A stretch of 64,000 bases of DNA from Clarireedia homoeocarpa (Eukaryota; Ascomycota; Leotiomycetes; Helotiales; Rutstroemiaceae). Position numbers and translations under genes: made by a program. The first letter of the stretch is position 1. Each line of letters starts with the position of its first letter. Location: contig LNKV01000011.1 in the NCBI GenBank assembly GCA_001465935.1, forward strand, positions 126,743 to 190,742. Direction: 5' to 3'. The notes under the pieces were generated by a model. It saw nothing but the letters and a program-made list of their open reading frames with translations, ran no database searches and was not told the DNA's origin. Shown here piece after piece: positions 1-11,400 of the stretch.

Positions 1-2264
1 ATGTAAAGTTCCAGTCGAAGTTATTTGATTGATGGGGAGGAGGGAGAGCAGAAGGGCTTCTTTGTATGGAGGGAGGATTGGTTGGAATGGAATGGAATGT
101 ATGTTGTATGTTGTTTGCAATTGAACTAATGAAGAGAGATGGCGGGCGTGTGGACCTTTATGTATGAAAGCAGAAAGACATCGGGGATTCTAAGTGCATG
201 GAATGAAGCGATTAATGGAGCAAACGTCACTAGCCTATTATTCACCACTTACCTGCAGAGCGAGCTGGCACTACCGAAAGGAGAATGGTTGACTAAGATA
301 TTGGAACAAGTTGGAGCGGGCAGGCGGAATGGAAAACCTTGGAATCTTGCACCAAATTTCACAGTCGCAGCCATGACAAACAAGTACGGAGTACTCGTAC
401 ATTCTGGTGATTCAGCGCGGCCCAAGTGGACATCCGGGAAGCTACGTCATCCAGCCACTCACTTTTCCCGAGATTCCCAAAGGAGCTGGGGACCGAGGAA
501 GGAAATTCATTACCAGGGAAACAAGGGGCTCAGCATTGTCGCAAATTTGGGAAAACCTCTCATGTGAACCAATCGCGATGGATTGAGCCATGATGAGCCA
601 TGATTTCCCATACGAATCCATACGGAATACGGTACATGCGCTACAATGTCGAGACTGTTCGCGCAAACGTAATTTTGGTTGGACATGCGGTAATCGTCCC
701 TTACTCTTACCCTTACCCTTACCCATACAAAGGATGAAGCGCTCAGAAAGCTTTCCTTTCAGCTCCAGATCTGTGGCTGTCATAGCCAGCCCGTGCGTTG
801 TGGCACAGCTGTGGCGCAAACGTCACCACTCCTGCAACTTCCTTGCAGCATCGATTTCATCGGTTTCATCGTTTTCTTCTCTTGATCTACGACGTAATTT
901 CCATGTCGATGGTCATCCAAGTTACTGTGCCCAGCTTACTAACTAAGCCTTGTGCCACGTGCAACCCAAATTCTTGTGTTATTCTTCTTGCACTTTTCTT
1001 CGCCATTCCGAATGACTCTACTCCGGCGTTGCTACTCTCTCCCCCCATGAATAAAGGTTAAATTTTTAGGTGCTAAGACACAGAAACAATTAACCCTTGT
1101 TCAAGGGGGGATATTATGAGAGTGGAGGACGGTGAGCCCCCATTGAGGGCTTGCTGGAGTGACGAAGTGGGTGGTTGGGTAGGAAAAGTGTTCCTTAGTA
1201 ACCGCGTACTACCCTACCATCACACATGGTTGAGTCTCGGTTATTTGAACTCAGCACCCTATTCATGGCTGTTTCCCGGTGGCCTTATGTTAAGGGTCTT
1301 GGGTCTTGTCAAATGCCTTCTTTTAGTGGGCACAATCCGGGAAAAGCGGCAGATGAAGATTCTTTGGCTGGCTTTTCCATGACTACAACTCACAGGGCTG
1401 TGTCTGGACAAAGTGTGTCCTTGCGATAGCTGCATGAGCAAACGTGGCGTTACACGCGCGTCTTTTCTCTGCTGCGCACGAATGCGCTCTGGCGATCTGC
1501 TCCCATTGAGTATTCAGCGATATGAATGCAACTTATGACTTTACGGCGGGAGTTCGCACGTCTTCTTTGAGTCTCGGACACAGGGTACAGTATCAAACTC
1601 AATTGTGACTGCACAGTGGCAAGACTAGAAAGGGGAGCAGCTCAAGCCACAATTTGTGCTGCTTGACAGACGTATCAAGTCAAACTGGCTGCGGCTCTAT
1701 GATCTTGGTATTGTATTACTGCAGCAGGTAACGGAAGAGGTGCTTTTCGTCAATCTAGGTCAAGGCTCAGCTTGACACATTGTGAAGACTGCCCAACCAG
1801 CCCGGTATAGGAAATGTTTTAGAGACTCAGTGATCAGTGAGTAGGACTAGGGGTGTTCATGGAGCTTGACCATACTTTTGGGATTGTATCTTTGCATACA
1901 TTTGATCGTTGTATTGATCGTTGTATTGATCGTTGTATTGATCGTTGTATTGATCGTTGTATTGATCGTTGAGCTGAACTTTCTCTGATATCGAATTATC
2001 CAGAAGTGTGTTTCTAATGAGAATTAAACAGGATACTTTTGACCAAGATTGATTCTGACATGTTACTATCTCACATCCTCAGATGCTAAATTAAGCATAA
2101 TCACTCCTAGGTAAATGTCTCATGACTCCCAATGTACACGTCGAGACCACTTGCCCCATAATCCAGGCATCAAAAATAAAAGTCAACCCCGCCATCATCA
2201 TCACAATACCCAAAAATTTATGCATCCTGCCGATATCTCACAACTGCCTCAATAACCGTCCATC
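1..2264. other. Left intergenic region, no supported gene
   Basis: No reading frame here resembles a known family or gains support from splice signals. One open stretch on the + strand (139-567, 142 codons) is the longest, but its composition is ordinary and I do not recognise it; it may be chance. A 12-bp tandem repeat lies at 1902-1973 and is listed separately. The last 100 bases before 2265 are pyrimidine- and CAT-rich and probably hold the promoter and leader of the GTPase gene. Confidence 0.5.
1902..1973. repeat. 12-bp tandem repeat, six copies
   Basis: The unit TTGATCGTTGTA is repeated head to tail from 1902; the sixth copy ends GAG instead of GTA. The copies are otherwise identical, which points to recent slippage. 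It lies about 300 bp upstream of the GTPase start, outside any supported gene. Confidence 0.9.
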
Positions 2265-3690
2265 ATGCCTCGAGATCCCTTGATCGCCCTTGTAGGTAAA
2301 CCGTCTTCAGGAAAAAGTACCACATTAAACAGTCTTACTGATGCTACATCAAAAGTTGGTTCGTAAAAAGTCCGCACCCTCTTATCAACTAACCCCCCAT
2401 ATACTTACCTCTCATTCACCATAGGCAACTTCCCGTAAGCTTTCTCCCAATCTCCCGCCTCCAAAAAACAAAAAACAAAAATGCATACTGAGCCTTCAGA
2501 TTTACAACCATCGACCCGCAACGTGCAATTGGATATTTACAAATCGATTGCGCGTGTGCGCGCTACAACCTCGAGTCTCGATGTAAACCCAACTACGGCT
2601 CCTGCGTGTCCGGCCGCCGATCCGTTCCGATCGAACTCCTCGATGTAGCGGGTCTTGTTCCGGGCGCTCATGAAGGAAAGGGATTGGGCAATAAGTTTCT
2701 CGACGATCTTCGACATGCAGACGCGTTGATTCACGTTGTTGATGTATCAGGCACTACGGACGCAGAGGGAAAGACTACAAGAGGCTATGACCCTAGCTAC
2801 GATATCGTGTGGCTGCGCAGCGAAATAGTAGCATGGATTCGAGGGAACTTGATGGCGAAATGGGGAAGTGTAAAGAGGCGACATATCGCGGTCAAAGCCA
2901 CGGCCGTCGAGACATTACAGGGGCAATTTTCCGGTTACGGTAGTACAAGTGCGGTTATTGCGCGGACACTGGATAGGATGGGATTGAAAGAGCCGTTGGA
3001 ACACTGGTCGGACGAGACGATAGATGCGGTGGTAAATGCATTTACGGACGAGAAATTCCCGACGGTGATAGCGTTGAACAAAATCGATCATGCAGATGCA
3101 GATAAGAACATATCGAAAATAGCGAAGATGCAGGATCCGAAGAGTATAGTACTGTGCAGTGCTATATCTGAAGTCTTCCTCAGGAAGTTGGCAAAGCAAG
3201 GATTCGTGAGGTACACAGAGGGAAGCGAGTTTGTGGATACGAGGGAAGATCTGATAGCGGATGGGGATCCGGATGGTGGAGGTCTGAAGGAATTAGATGA
3301 GAAGTTGAAGGCAAGAATTGAAAATCTGAAGGATATGGTGTTGTATAGATTTGGGAGCACGGGAGTAGTGCAGGTGCTTCAGAGAGCGGCGGAATTGCTT
3401 GGATTGGTACCCGTCTTCCCAGTGAGAAATGTCGGTGCTCTGACTGGTACGGGGAGTGAAAAGGTTTTTAGGGATTGCGTTTTAGTTAAGAAGGGTACTA
3501 CGGTTGCGGAATGTGCAAGGAAGGTCATGGGTGATGCTCCTTTGGCTTATGTTGAGGGCGCTGGCGGGGTAAGGGTATCAGAAGATGCCATTGTATCAGT
3601 GGGTTCTAACGATGTGAGTCCTCTTGTTCCATTTCATGTTTGCATCACTGATATCTATAGATCTTATCCTTCAAGGTTGGCAGAGCATGA
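2265..3690 (+). CDS. Obg/YchF-family GTPase (yeast Ygr210c type)
   Basis: Four exons: 2265-2358, 2425-2434, 2500-3613 and 3661-3690 join in frame to 415 residues, close to yeast Ygr210c. The P-loop GKPSSGKST is at residues 11-19, the G3 motif DVAGL follows at about residue 80, and G4 is NKID at 228-231. Ola1, the better known eukaryotic YchF protein, has an altered G4; the canonical NKxD here suggests guanine rather than adenine specificity (family knowledge). The C-terminus is a TGS-like domain, and the last exon restores its usual ending ILSFKVGRA. A role in translation or ribosome binding is inferred from the family. Exon 2 is only 10 nt. The start is the only ATG giving the conserved MPRDPL N-terminus. 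The gene converges on the small protein at 3964-4411. Confidence 0.93.
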
Positions 3691-3963
3691 AAGTCTCGTC
3701 ATCATGTATCTAGGCTATCGGAGTTTGGGAAGATGGAAAAGAGGCATGGAAATGGGCGTTTGTGGTATTAAAACAAGCACCTCAATCTAATCTGCAAAAT
3801 CTAATCTGCAAATGGAGTGTTCCGAATTTTGGTATTAGAAGCTTCGATGGATTCGCATCTTCTAGTCCCCGCTATTTACATTTCTACTCTTCTCATGGAT
3901 GGCCTCCAAGCACTGAGTCTTCCCATCATTTCATCCATACATCGACCACTTCCTTCCTCAACC

Positions 3964-4411
3964 TTAAGCTCCTTTCTAAAACCCAGTTAGCAAATCTCCT
4001 CTTGAACTTCCTTTCCACAGCTCTGCCCCTCCAAACCACAAAGAAAACTCCCCCCCAAAAAAAACTTACCCCACCCCTCTCATCCTCCATCCCAATAATC
4101 GGCCCCGGTGCCTTAGGATGTTCCTTCTTCGTCTTACTCCTGCTATCCTGGCCATCCTTCTCCGCAATACCCGTCGCGTTGCTGGCCCCCTCACCCGTTC
4201 CTCCCTCCGCCCGCTCCTCTCGGCCTAATTTCGACGCGTCGTGCTGCACATTGTATTTATCCCCATCGTTCGTCGTGTGTTCTTTTCCCGGGCTGCCGTT
4301 CCAATTTCCCGCGCGTGCTGCGCGCGTGCTGCTGATTGTGCGGATGGGGATTGAGATGCGGAGGGCGGAGGCGCCGGGTCCTTGCCGAAGGAGGTGCGTT
4401 GTGCGGAACAT
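3964..4411 (-). CDS. Small mitochondrial-type conserved fungal protein
   Basis: Exon 1 is 4411-4070 and exon 2 is 3975-3964, giving 117 residues. The intron (4069-3976) has a GTAAGT donor, a GCTAAC branch site and a TTTTAG acceptor. The last exon holds only three codons plus TAA and produces the ending ERGGKGA. The N-terminus (MFRTTHLLRQ, many Arg and Ser, no early acidic residues) looks like a mitochondrial presequence. The middle is charged and low in complexity. The tail with KTKKEHP and GMEDERGGKG resembles a short conserved motif in uncharacterised fungal proteins that I recall but cannot name. Function is unknown; a mitochondrial location is inference. Without the intron the frame would run on into unrelated residues. 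Confidence 0.75.
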
Positions 4412-5713
4412 TTTTGTGGGTGGGTGGGTGTGTGTGCTGAGGGATTGGATTGGATGATTTGGTAGAGGATATGATATCAGTAATTCAATTGTATAGAATC
4501 AATCAATTGAGTATACAATTTAAAGATACAGGAAGAAATCAATCAAGAGATGCAGTCAAAAGAATCCCACGTAAACATATGATGCCATCAAATCTAGAGC
4601 ATAGCTGCTAGTTCTCAGTTCATGTCGTCACTAGGAATTGTGGGGGGGGGGCATGGCATTTTGAGGGGTAAATCGATGGGTCTAGAAATAGATCATCGGG
4701 AATATGGTGAATCTCGATGTTTTTTTGGGCCATTGTGAGGTGGCTTTTGTCCAAGAAAGTTAATGCAATGCTCATCCCTTTTTCTATCGAATCATCTTCG
4801 ACTTTTGCCAACTGCAGATTTCCCCACTACGTAATGCACGTACTGCAGTCGCTACCCCTTTTCTTGGGCGCTCGTCGACGTAGGCGTACACTAATCCAGA
4901 GTCCTACTTGTACGTGAGATAGAATGGTGATGTATTTTTATTAATGTTATTTTAGTAGGGCGCAGAAATGCTATACTGATAAAGGAATGCGCTACACCAC
5001 GGCTGCATCGTCACATTTTCGAGGGGTTGAAATTTCGCACGCACAGCTTCATCTTTTGGAATAACACGAATAGAATGAGTGAACGTGCTTTTATTGCTAT
5101 TGTATAGACTGTCTGATGCGTGCTCTGCGCTTCTGAAATATCTAGGAGATATTGACCAGTACTCGAATGAGATTTAGCAACCTTCCGTCGCGATGTACAA
5201 TTTCTTGAATTTTCATGCCCCCATGCGCACTGTACAGCCAACCTTAACAATCTCGATGTGCTAGGAAGAAAATTCCTTAAGATGAAATGAAAAAACATTA
5301 CGGGAAACTTTTGTAGAGCAGATTTCAACGTTGAGACGAAAAAGAAAAGAAAGGAAACAGACCATGGAACAGTGAAGACATAGCAAGTGCTTGCATCCTC
5401 AGCACCTCTCCCCCTAGACGCTGCAGTTGTTGGTATTTGCCAAGGTTCTTTGAGTCATAGAGATTACTCAGCTCCTAAGAACGTGGCAGAGACGGCTATT
5501 GCGATCGTAGTCTCAAGGTCAACTGAGTATCACGAGCCTGATGTGATTGAGGTTTTTGCTGGTTAAGCTCTCAGTATGTGTCGCACTTGAAGTTCAGAAG
5601 CTATTCCGGTTAATTGAGATACCCGAGCCTCAGAAGATGTTGTTTGAGGTGCATCCGATGCCATATGATCCATCCCGGCCAACTTCCCGAGTGTCGAGCC
5701 GATGAAAGGCATC
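4412..5713. other. Intergenic, nothing recognised
   Basis: Both strands were read for splice-connected coding segments and RNA genes and none was found. It contains a short G tract near 4643 and no clear repeat. The first part probably holds the promoter of the small mitochondrial-type protein. Confidence 0.5.
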
Positions 5714-6124
5714 CTACTGAGCACCACGAGCATCTTGAGAGGAGGAAGTCTCAGCAGTCAGTCTTTTGGTTTCAGCTACCGCCTCTTCGAATTTGTTGGC
5801 AACTTCAACACATCGTTGTTTCCACATCTCGATTTCTTGCGCATGACGCTCCTTGAGAGATGCGAGAGTATCTTGAGCTCAGCGAGAGCCATGATTGTGT
5901 TTGCGGCGCTAGACTCTGGTAATACTTTGAAACAATGCTATCAATGGTATTTATAGAAAGAGGAAGGATAGCTTGACGCACAACATACCTAGTAGATGAG
6001 GAACAGGAGGGTGGCTAGATAATATGGAGCGTATTTGAACTGTGTAAGCGATTGCAAAGAGCTCTAGATCGATGAATGGGGTGGCTTTTCCTGAGAGAAT
6101 CACGTCAGGTTCCAAGTGATGTGA
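5714..6124 (-). pseudogene. Broken coiled-coil gene fragment, family unknown
   Basis: Read on the minus strand, 6124-5989 and 5915-5714 form two exon-like blocks joined by an intron with GTATGT donor and CAG acceptor. The first reads as hydrophobic to amphipathic protein containing PFIDLELFAIAYTVQIR. The second begins SSAANTIMALAELK and, after a one-base frame change, continues as a charged helix with ERHAQEIEMWKQRC and VANKFEEAVAETKRL, ending at TAG. The protein-like composition and working splice sites argue that this was a gene; the frame change and the lack of a start or further upstream exons argue that it is broken. I do not recognise the family. It could also be part of a live gene whose frame I misjoined. 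Confidence 0.4.
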
Positions 6125-7507
6125 CTAATGACTGGAGGCGCAACTCAAATCTAAACGAGGACTGCTGTTAATTGTTCGGTTCACACAACTGTAAACGCTC
6201 AGTAGAAACATTAGTAGTGGCACCTTGGTTGACGAGATGATATTAAGCCTTTCTTCAAGCCAGTATTGAATTTTGAGAAGCATCATCTCAGACACAGAGA
6301 TGCAAATAGATTCAACATCTCAGTCATCGAGAATATTGAGAGCTGCCACCTTAGCTGCGGGGGCAATGAGATGATTTGACCCCAGTCAATATTAGGTATC
6401 GAATGACTTTCGTCTCTAATCTGCGGATTGGCATACAACCATGCCTAAATAGGGGCTAAGCATTAGGAGATCAAAATCCTAAGCGATTGCGAAGGTAGAG
6501 AACTCGCAAGCTGATTGTTTAGAGCCAGTTATCCTCTGACATTGAGGATCTTCATAGGGTCCATCTGGAATACGCGTACAACTTCTGTCGATCAAACCAC
6601 TGAATGCCCAAAACGGAGGTGCGACGAAGGTGATTCTGGGCCTGCAAGGTCCTCGACCGGATTTCAAATCCCATCCTTGGCCAGTGTACCAGGCCTGTCC
6701 AGGGAAGTGCTGCAGAACACAGAGACGATGGTGAACAAGAAAATAAGGCGTCTGCACATGGTGTACACTCTATCCAATGCATCGTAATACCGGAAAAGCA
6801 TTGTGAAGAGAAGTCTCATATCTGAATAGAGAGCCAAAGTCGTGCGTATGAGACCGCCTTTAATAAGGGTACGAATGACGAATGATCCCATTTGGTATGA
6901 ACCTACCTCGCCACTTCCGAAGAGCTCCTAGGACAGATACACCTTGAAAGGTTTGTTTCTATAAGGTCCGCGTTCGGGAGAGAATGTGGGAATAACCAGT
7001 ACAGTGGTCAGAAATGTTTCTCAGTATGTCTGCAGCTGGTTGCAGATACACGAAGGTGTTTCAGGCACTACGTGAGAACGATAAGATATGCTGTTGGTAG
7101 CGGGTGCTAAGTGATTAAGAACGTGCCGGTGCTCTGCCGCAAGAGTTAACACCTAGCACGGAAATCATGAGGAAAACTGGAAGGACATAAGTATCCTATC
7201 GCCGCATATAGGAATCAACCGTAACGGAAAAGTGTTCATACCTCAATGCAGATAAAATAGTAAGAGCCACTTCCGCAGTGCGGGACCTCGCCTTCCAGTA
7301 ATTATCCGTCAGTTCACAGGACAAAATTGATGCAAAAAGGTAGTATTCTCATAGTCTCAGACAAAGTATAAGACAATATGAAGCCAGACGGCTATCCATT
7401 CGGGGTTCTAGGTCGCTGTGCAAACGAAACGTAAGGCCCTATTGGTCCCCACCAAAAAATGCAGGAAGTGAAAAAAAAAAAGACGAAAAAAAAAAAAATA
7501 TTCATTT
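6125..7507. other. Gene-poor stretch, no supported feature
   Basis: Short open frames overlap on both strands around 6480-6890, but none matches a family or shows convincing splice structure. Some may be further remnants related to the broken gene at 5714-6124; I cannot show it. Confidence 0.4.
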
Positions 7508-7579
7508 TGACCTACGCAGGGATCGAACCTGCAATCTCTTGATTCGTAGTCAAGCGCCTTGCCATTGGGCCAGCAGGCC
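7508..7579 (-). tRNA. tRNA-Arg (anticodon ACG)
   Basis: On the minus strand a full cloverleaf can be drawn. The acceptor GGCCTGC pairs with GTAGGTC (two G-U pairs), the anticodon stem CTTGA/TCAAG encloses CTACGAA with anticodon ACG, and the T arm has GGTTCGATCC. The discriminator base is A. The length is 72 nt with no intron. An A-rich tract just past the 3' end (T-run on the minus strand) can serve as the RNA polymerase III terminator. ACG is read as ICG after editing and decodes CGU, CGC and CGA. Confidence 0.93.
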
Positions 7580-8529
7580 ATTTGATTTGTTGAGAAAAAT
7601 GCCATTATCAGTTATTATCTATTGTGTTGTGGTCTAGAGTGTGCAAGCAAATTGTTGTAATGTGTTGGGGGGTGGAATGACCTGGTGCATTTTCAGAAGT
7701 AAAGGTAATATCATGCTCCCGCAAATGCCACCACCTCAAGTCCATGAAAACTTTCCCTGAGATGATATTAAGTTGAATCAACTTGTTCTTCCATCGCTGA
7801 GCGGGTATTCCGTGTAACTATGCTCCATCACCGGGGGCCGTTCAATCGTCGGTGTACTGAGCGGCATGAAGGATGTACAAAACTCCAGCCGGGCGCTGGA
7901 AATCTCCGCGGACCGGTAGTACAACTTCGGACTGGTATGATTCTTCATCTCTACGTCGTCCGTAGTGTGGTTTTGGGGGTTCCGATGTGGTGCTTCTGGC
8001 AATGGGTGGAGAAGCCACAGTGACGAGTAAAATGGTGACAAAAGCACATCCGATGGATATCAGTAATTGAGTCTATCCCCAAGTAGAAATACTATGATGC
8101 AAAGGGGACATAGTGTTCTTGAGTTGCACCATCTACCGTTAGCTGTGGGGTACTAGTATTCGATCGCTAACGGAAAGGTGTGTCCAGTCTGAAAGCTTTT
8201 AGCCTTCTTTGTCAATGATATCTTGCGATGTTTCATATGAAGAAAGACACAGCAGAAAAGAGATGGAAAATGCAGGCAAGATGATATTATTGGTGAACAG
8301 GATTTCCATCCTGGAAGATGTCTTATCTAGGTGACACTTAAGCGTTATTACACGTGTAAACAGTACGTGACTCAGCAAGTCCCCCTCCAAATTAGAGCGC
8401 CCTCGCGACTTCAAACCCCTTCTCTCACAAGAATATTAGTGAACTTGTAATCTATCTTTCAGACAAACCCCAAAGTATCTCCTTTGAAACCCTTCCTTTG
8501 AGCTAACAGTATATACTCGTATAGACCAC
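7580..8529. other. Gene-poor stretch, nothing recognised
   Basis: No coding frame with family resemblance, no RNA gene and no clear repeat was seen. The part nearest 8530 may contain the decayed 3' half of the RPA2 pseudogene, where similarity has faded beyond my recognition. Confidence 0.4.
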
Positions 8530-9190
8530 CGCCAGGAACAAAGTCGGTTGCTGCCGGAGAGCAGTGGAGGTGGATAGCAGTTGCCTACAGACTATGAAAG
8601 GCGATCTGGTTGTAGTTGATGACAGGACAAATAGTATATACAGCGATATAGCGCAAGCTACCAATAGATCTCAACCTGCTAAATACTTGGACATAGCTGC
8701 CTTCCTCGTAGGTAGTGAGATTGGCATTTTCAGAGATATCCGCTTCAGGATCGATCCATTGCTTCACATCAATAGACCCGGACGCATCATCGATTTTGTA
8801 GGTATTATTTGTAACTTGCTTGTTCACTGAAAGTACCTAACCGACAATTGTGATCTAAAGATGGAGATGATATAATTAGTATAATATCTCACAGTTATCA
8901 TCACGAAAAGGGACTCACCTGGGAAATCTCGGTACCATCAATAACAAAGTCGGCGTCGGGATTCTCCTGGGCTGCTTCAAGCAGTTGTTTTATCGTCACC
9001 GGGCGAAGAGACTCTTTGGCGTAATTCTAAGCAGTACTATCAGTATAAGTATCAGACTCAGATTTGAATTAGGCTACCTTGGATCTACTTGGGGTCTCTT
9101 GGTCTCCACCAAACGATCTATCACTTCCTTCTTGCCGAGTAATACCAGCGTGGTCACCACATTGTGGGATGTAGGTTGGTTATCGAGATT
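8530..9190 (-). pseudogene. Replication protein A 32 kDa subunit (RPA2) pseudogene
   Basis: Three exon blocks on the minus strand read as RPA2. Block a ends at 9078 with GGDQETPSRSK. Block b, 9026-8919, has KESLRPVTIKQLLEA and DADFVIDGTEISQ. Block c starts at 8854 with the OB-fold segment NTYKIDDASGSIDVKQWID and runs on to ATAIHLHC. All splice sites are intact and phase 0. Three stop codons sit in the same frame: TAA at about 9177, TAG at 8837-8839 where the family has Gln (VGQV), and TAG at about 8582. The winged-helix C-terminal half is not recognisable. In its intact form RPA2 is part of the trimeric single-strand DNA binding complex. This copy cannot make the protein by normal decoding. 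It may be an old duplicate, with the working gene elsewhere. Confidence 0.75.
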
Positions 9191-10579
9191 GCGCTGTTAA
9201 TTTGGGCTTTGCTTGGCTGCCAGCATTTGGCGTTCGGTCAGGCATCCGTTCTTGCAGTTGATTCGAGACTGTGAAGGAGAGCGCTTGATGGGATGCTGGT
9301 ACTACAGCCTCATCTAGTAGAGATGTTGGTATGGTGTATAAATAGTAATTGAATGCAGCTTTGGGCGGAGCTTCTGCAAGCTTGCACGAGTCGGTGTTGA
9401 GAACAGGGATGCCCATTTGTATGTATGGTTCTTTGTTTTGTGGTTGTATGAGAGCAATGGGGAGGGCCACTTTGAGAGGCCTGACGTCGTCTTGTTCCCA
9501 TCAAGAACTTCCTCTGATACTAGGTTATGAGCCGTAGCACTAGAAATGAGAACTTTCCAACGTCTTAAATACTTTTTGCACGCGCGCTATGCATTCAAAT
9601 TCACCTCACTACCCACAGTATTCACTATGTTATATCTTTTTTCTTTCTACCGAAGCTCAGAAATTCACTGCCAGCACCTGACCTGGTGGCCATGGCAGAG
9701 CCGAGCTTCAATCCAAGCTCCTAGAGGGAAGAGAAGGCAAAGTGAGATATGCAACAAAAGATTCGCTGGGTGGAGGGGGAAGAGAAGGGCAAAGTGAGAT
9801 GTGCAACAAGAGATTTGCTGGGTGGAGAGGGAAGAGAAGGGCAGTGAGATATGCAACAAGAGATTCGCTGGGTGGAGGGGGAAGAGAAGAGCAGTGAGAT
9901 GTGCAACAAAATATTCGCTGGGTGCAAGGGGAAGAGAACGGCAAAATGAGATGTGCAACAAGAGATTCGCCGGTTTGAAGAGAATACTGCGGCGTCTTCG
10001 AAAGGATAGAACAAACAAGCAAACCTTCAAACCTGGTACGAGAAACTTGCAATGCCCACCCAACTTGCGTGAAAACATTTTCGTCCACACTGCAGACGCC
10101 AGCCAAGTTTTATGAACTCCTTGAGAATATGAGAATAAGTGGTGATAGTAGCAGTGGTGATGAGATGCAATGACGACAGTGTATAGACCGAAACGGCAGT
10201 AGCGAGAAGCGGGGATTTCTTGAATGTAAAAGCTGGATGAGATGGGGGAAAGGGACACGGAATTGAAAGTGGGACAACTAATAATCGAAGATGATGAGTA
10301 TCATGAACTCCACACGAAATCATTAGATATCTAGCAGCTGCACCAACCTCGAAGAATTCAGTGCCACACCTCAAAGCCTTGGAGGCTCACAGCAATTTGC
10401 TGCTTCGTCTCAGGCGTGCACCCCTAGACACATACTTGCTTGAAGATCTGGTCACATAGATCCTCTGTATTCAACACATTTCTAAATTTACGCCAATGTA
10501 AATGCAGCCCTGTCCTTTCCTTCCAAACAACCAAATTCCAGCGCTTTCTATGCCCACACTCACCTTTCTTGATACACCT
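9191..10579. other. Intergenic, contains a minisatellite
   Basis: No gene was supported. The minisatellite at 9745-9975 leaves several frames open on both strands; those frames repeat the same peptides and are products of the repeat, not genes. The rest is ordinary sequence, including the downstream region of GPI11. Confidence 0.5.
9745..9975. repeat. Minisatellite, about 52-bp unit, five copies
   Basis: A unit beginning GCAACAAGAGATTCGCTGGG and continuing with a G/A-rich segment (GGAGGGGGAAGAGAAGG) is repeated about five times with small substitutions and length changes, starting near 9748, 9801, 9855, 9903 and 9955. The strand bias (purines on +) is strong. Confidence 0.85.
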
Positions 10580-11400
10580 CTACTTAAACTCAATTCTCTT
10601 CCCCCTCACCAAACCCAAACCACCCAACATCTTCCCCACAACATATCCCCCATAAGCACCCGTAATAACCGTAACCGGCCACTTCTGCCATTCCCTATCC
10701 CAATCCAAGGGAATGGGTACTGCGCCTAACCAAGCACCTAACAATGCACCAATCGCAGCACCGAAAACTTCATCGATCGGTGCATATAGCGACGCTATTT
10801 CCAACCATCTCTGCGAGTCGACACCGTGCACATAAAAAAGTGGGAATAGCGTAAGAAGAGAGATATGTGCGGAGGAAAGAAGTGTATGTTCGATATGAGT
10901 CGTGAAGGGTGCACCGAAGAGGATTTGAAGGGCTGCGATGGCAGGGACCGCGGTGGATGAGAGGACGAGAGCAAAGACGGTAGTCTGGAATGGCTTATTA
11001 GTCCGCTGAACAAGTAAACAAAGTAGTAGTAGAGCAGAGAGCATACAAATATCTTATTAACAAATTCGCTCGTCTCCCCTGCCCTCTTCTTCTCTCCCGG
11101 CTTCAATTTCTTCACATGTTTCGTATTTGAACCGGCAGAGGGTAGACAAGCTACTGAGTAAGCTATCTGTAATAAGGCGACAGGTAGGAGAGAGTGAAGA
11201 AGAGTAGGAACGGGATCTGCCACTAAAGAAGAGAATCGAAAATAATATGCGGATGCCAAGAGCGCGGGATGTAGATGTGTGACGATTCTGGCGACGTCAG
11301 AAGGTAAGGATTGAATTGGTAGGGATTTTGAGGATTTAGAAGGGGAACTGGAAGAGGCGGGAGTAATAGTAGACATTGTCACTGGGTCAATGAGTGGCAT
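10580..11400 (-). CDS. GPI11: GPI biosynthesis protein PIG-F / Gpi11
   Basis: Exons 11400-11047 and 10984-10580 give 252 residues; the intron has GTATGC, an ACTAAT branch site and CAG. The protein has several hydrophobic segments and conserved elements of the PIG-F family: HPALLASAYYFRF early, FVLSS-like TTVFALVLSSTAVPA, and near the C-terminus GAWLGAVPIPLDWDREWQ with WP, then a final hydrophobic segment. Gpi11 works in the ER membrane with Gpi13 and Gpi7 to add phosphoethanolamine to the GPI anchor (family knowledge). Two in-frame ATGs are possible. The first (MPLIDPVTM) is chosen because that start looks conserved among filamentous fungi; the second would shorten the protein by eight residues. 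Confidence 0.92.

Noticed and set aside
697..730. CCCTTACCCTTACCC run resembling a telomere repeat
   Set aside because: The unit is CCCTTA, not CCCTAA, it is only about four units long, and genes lie on both sides.
9665..10258. Long minus-strand frame over the minisatellite
   Set aside because: The repeated CCTSH-type peptides are products of the DNA repeat; no start context or family.
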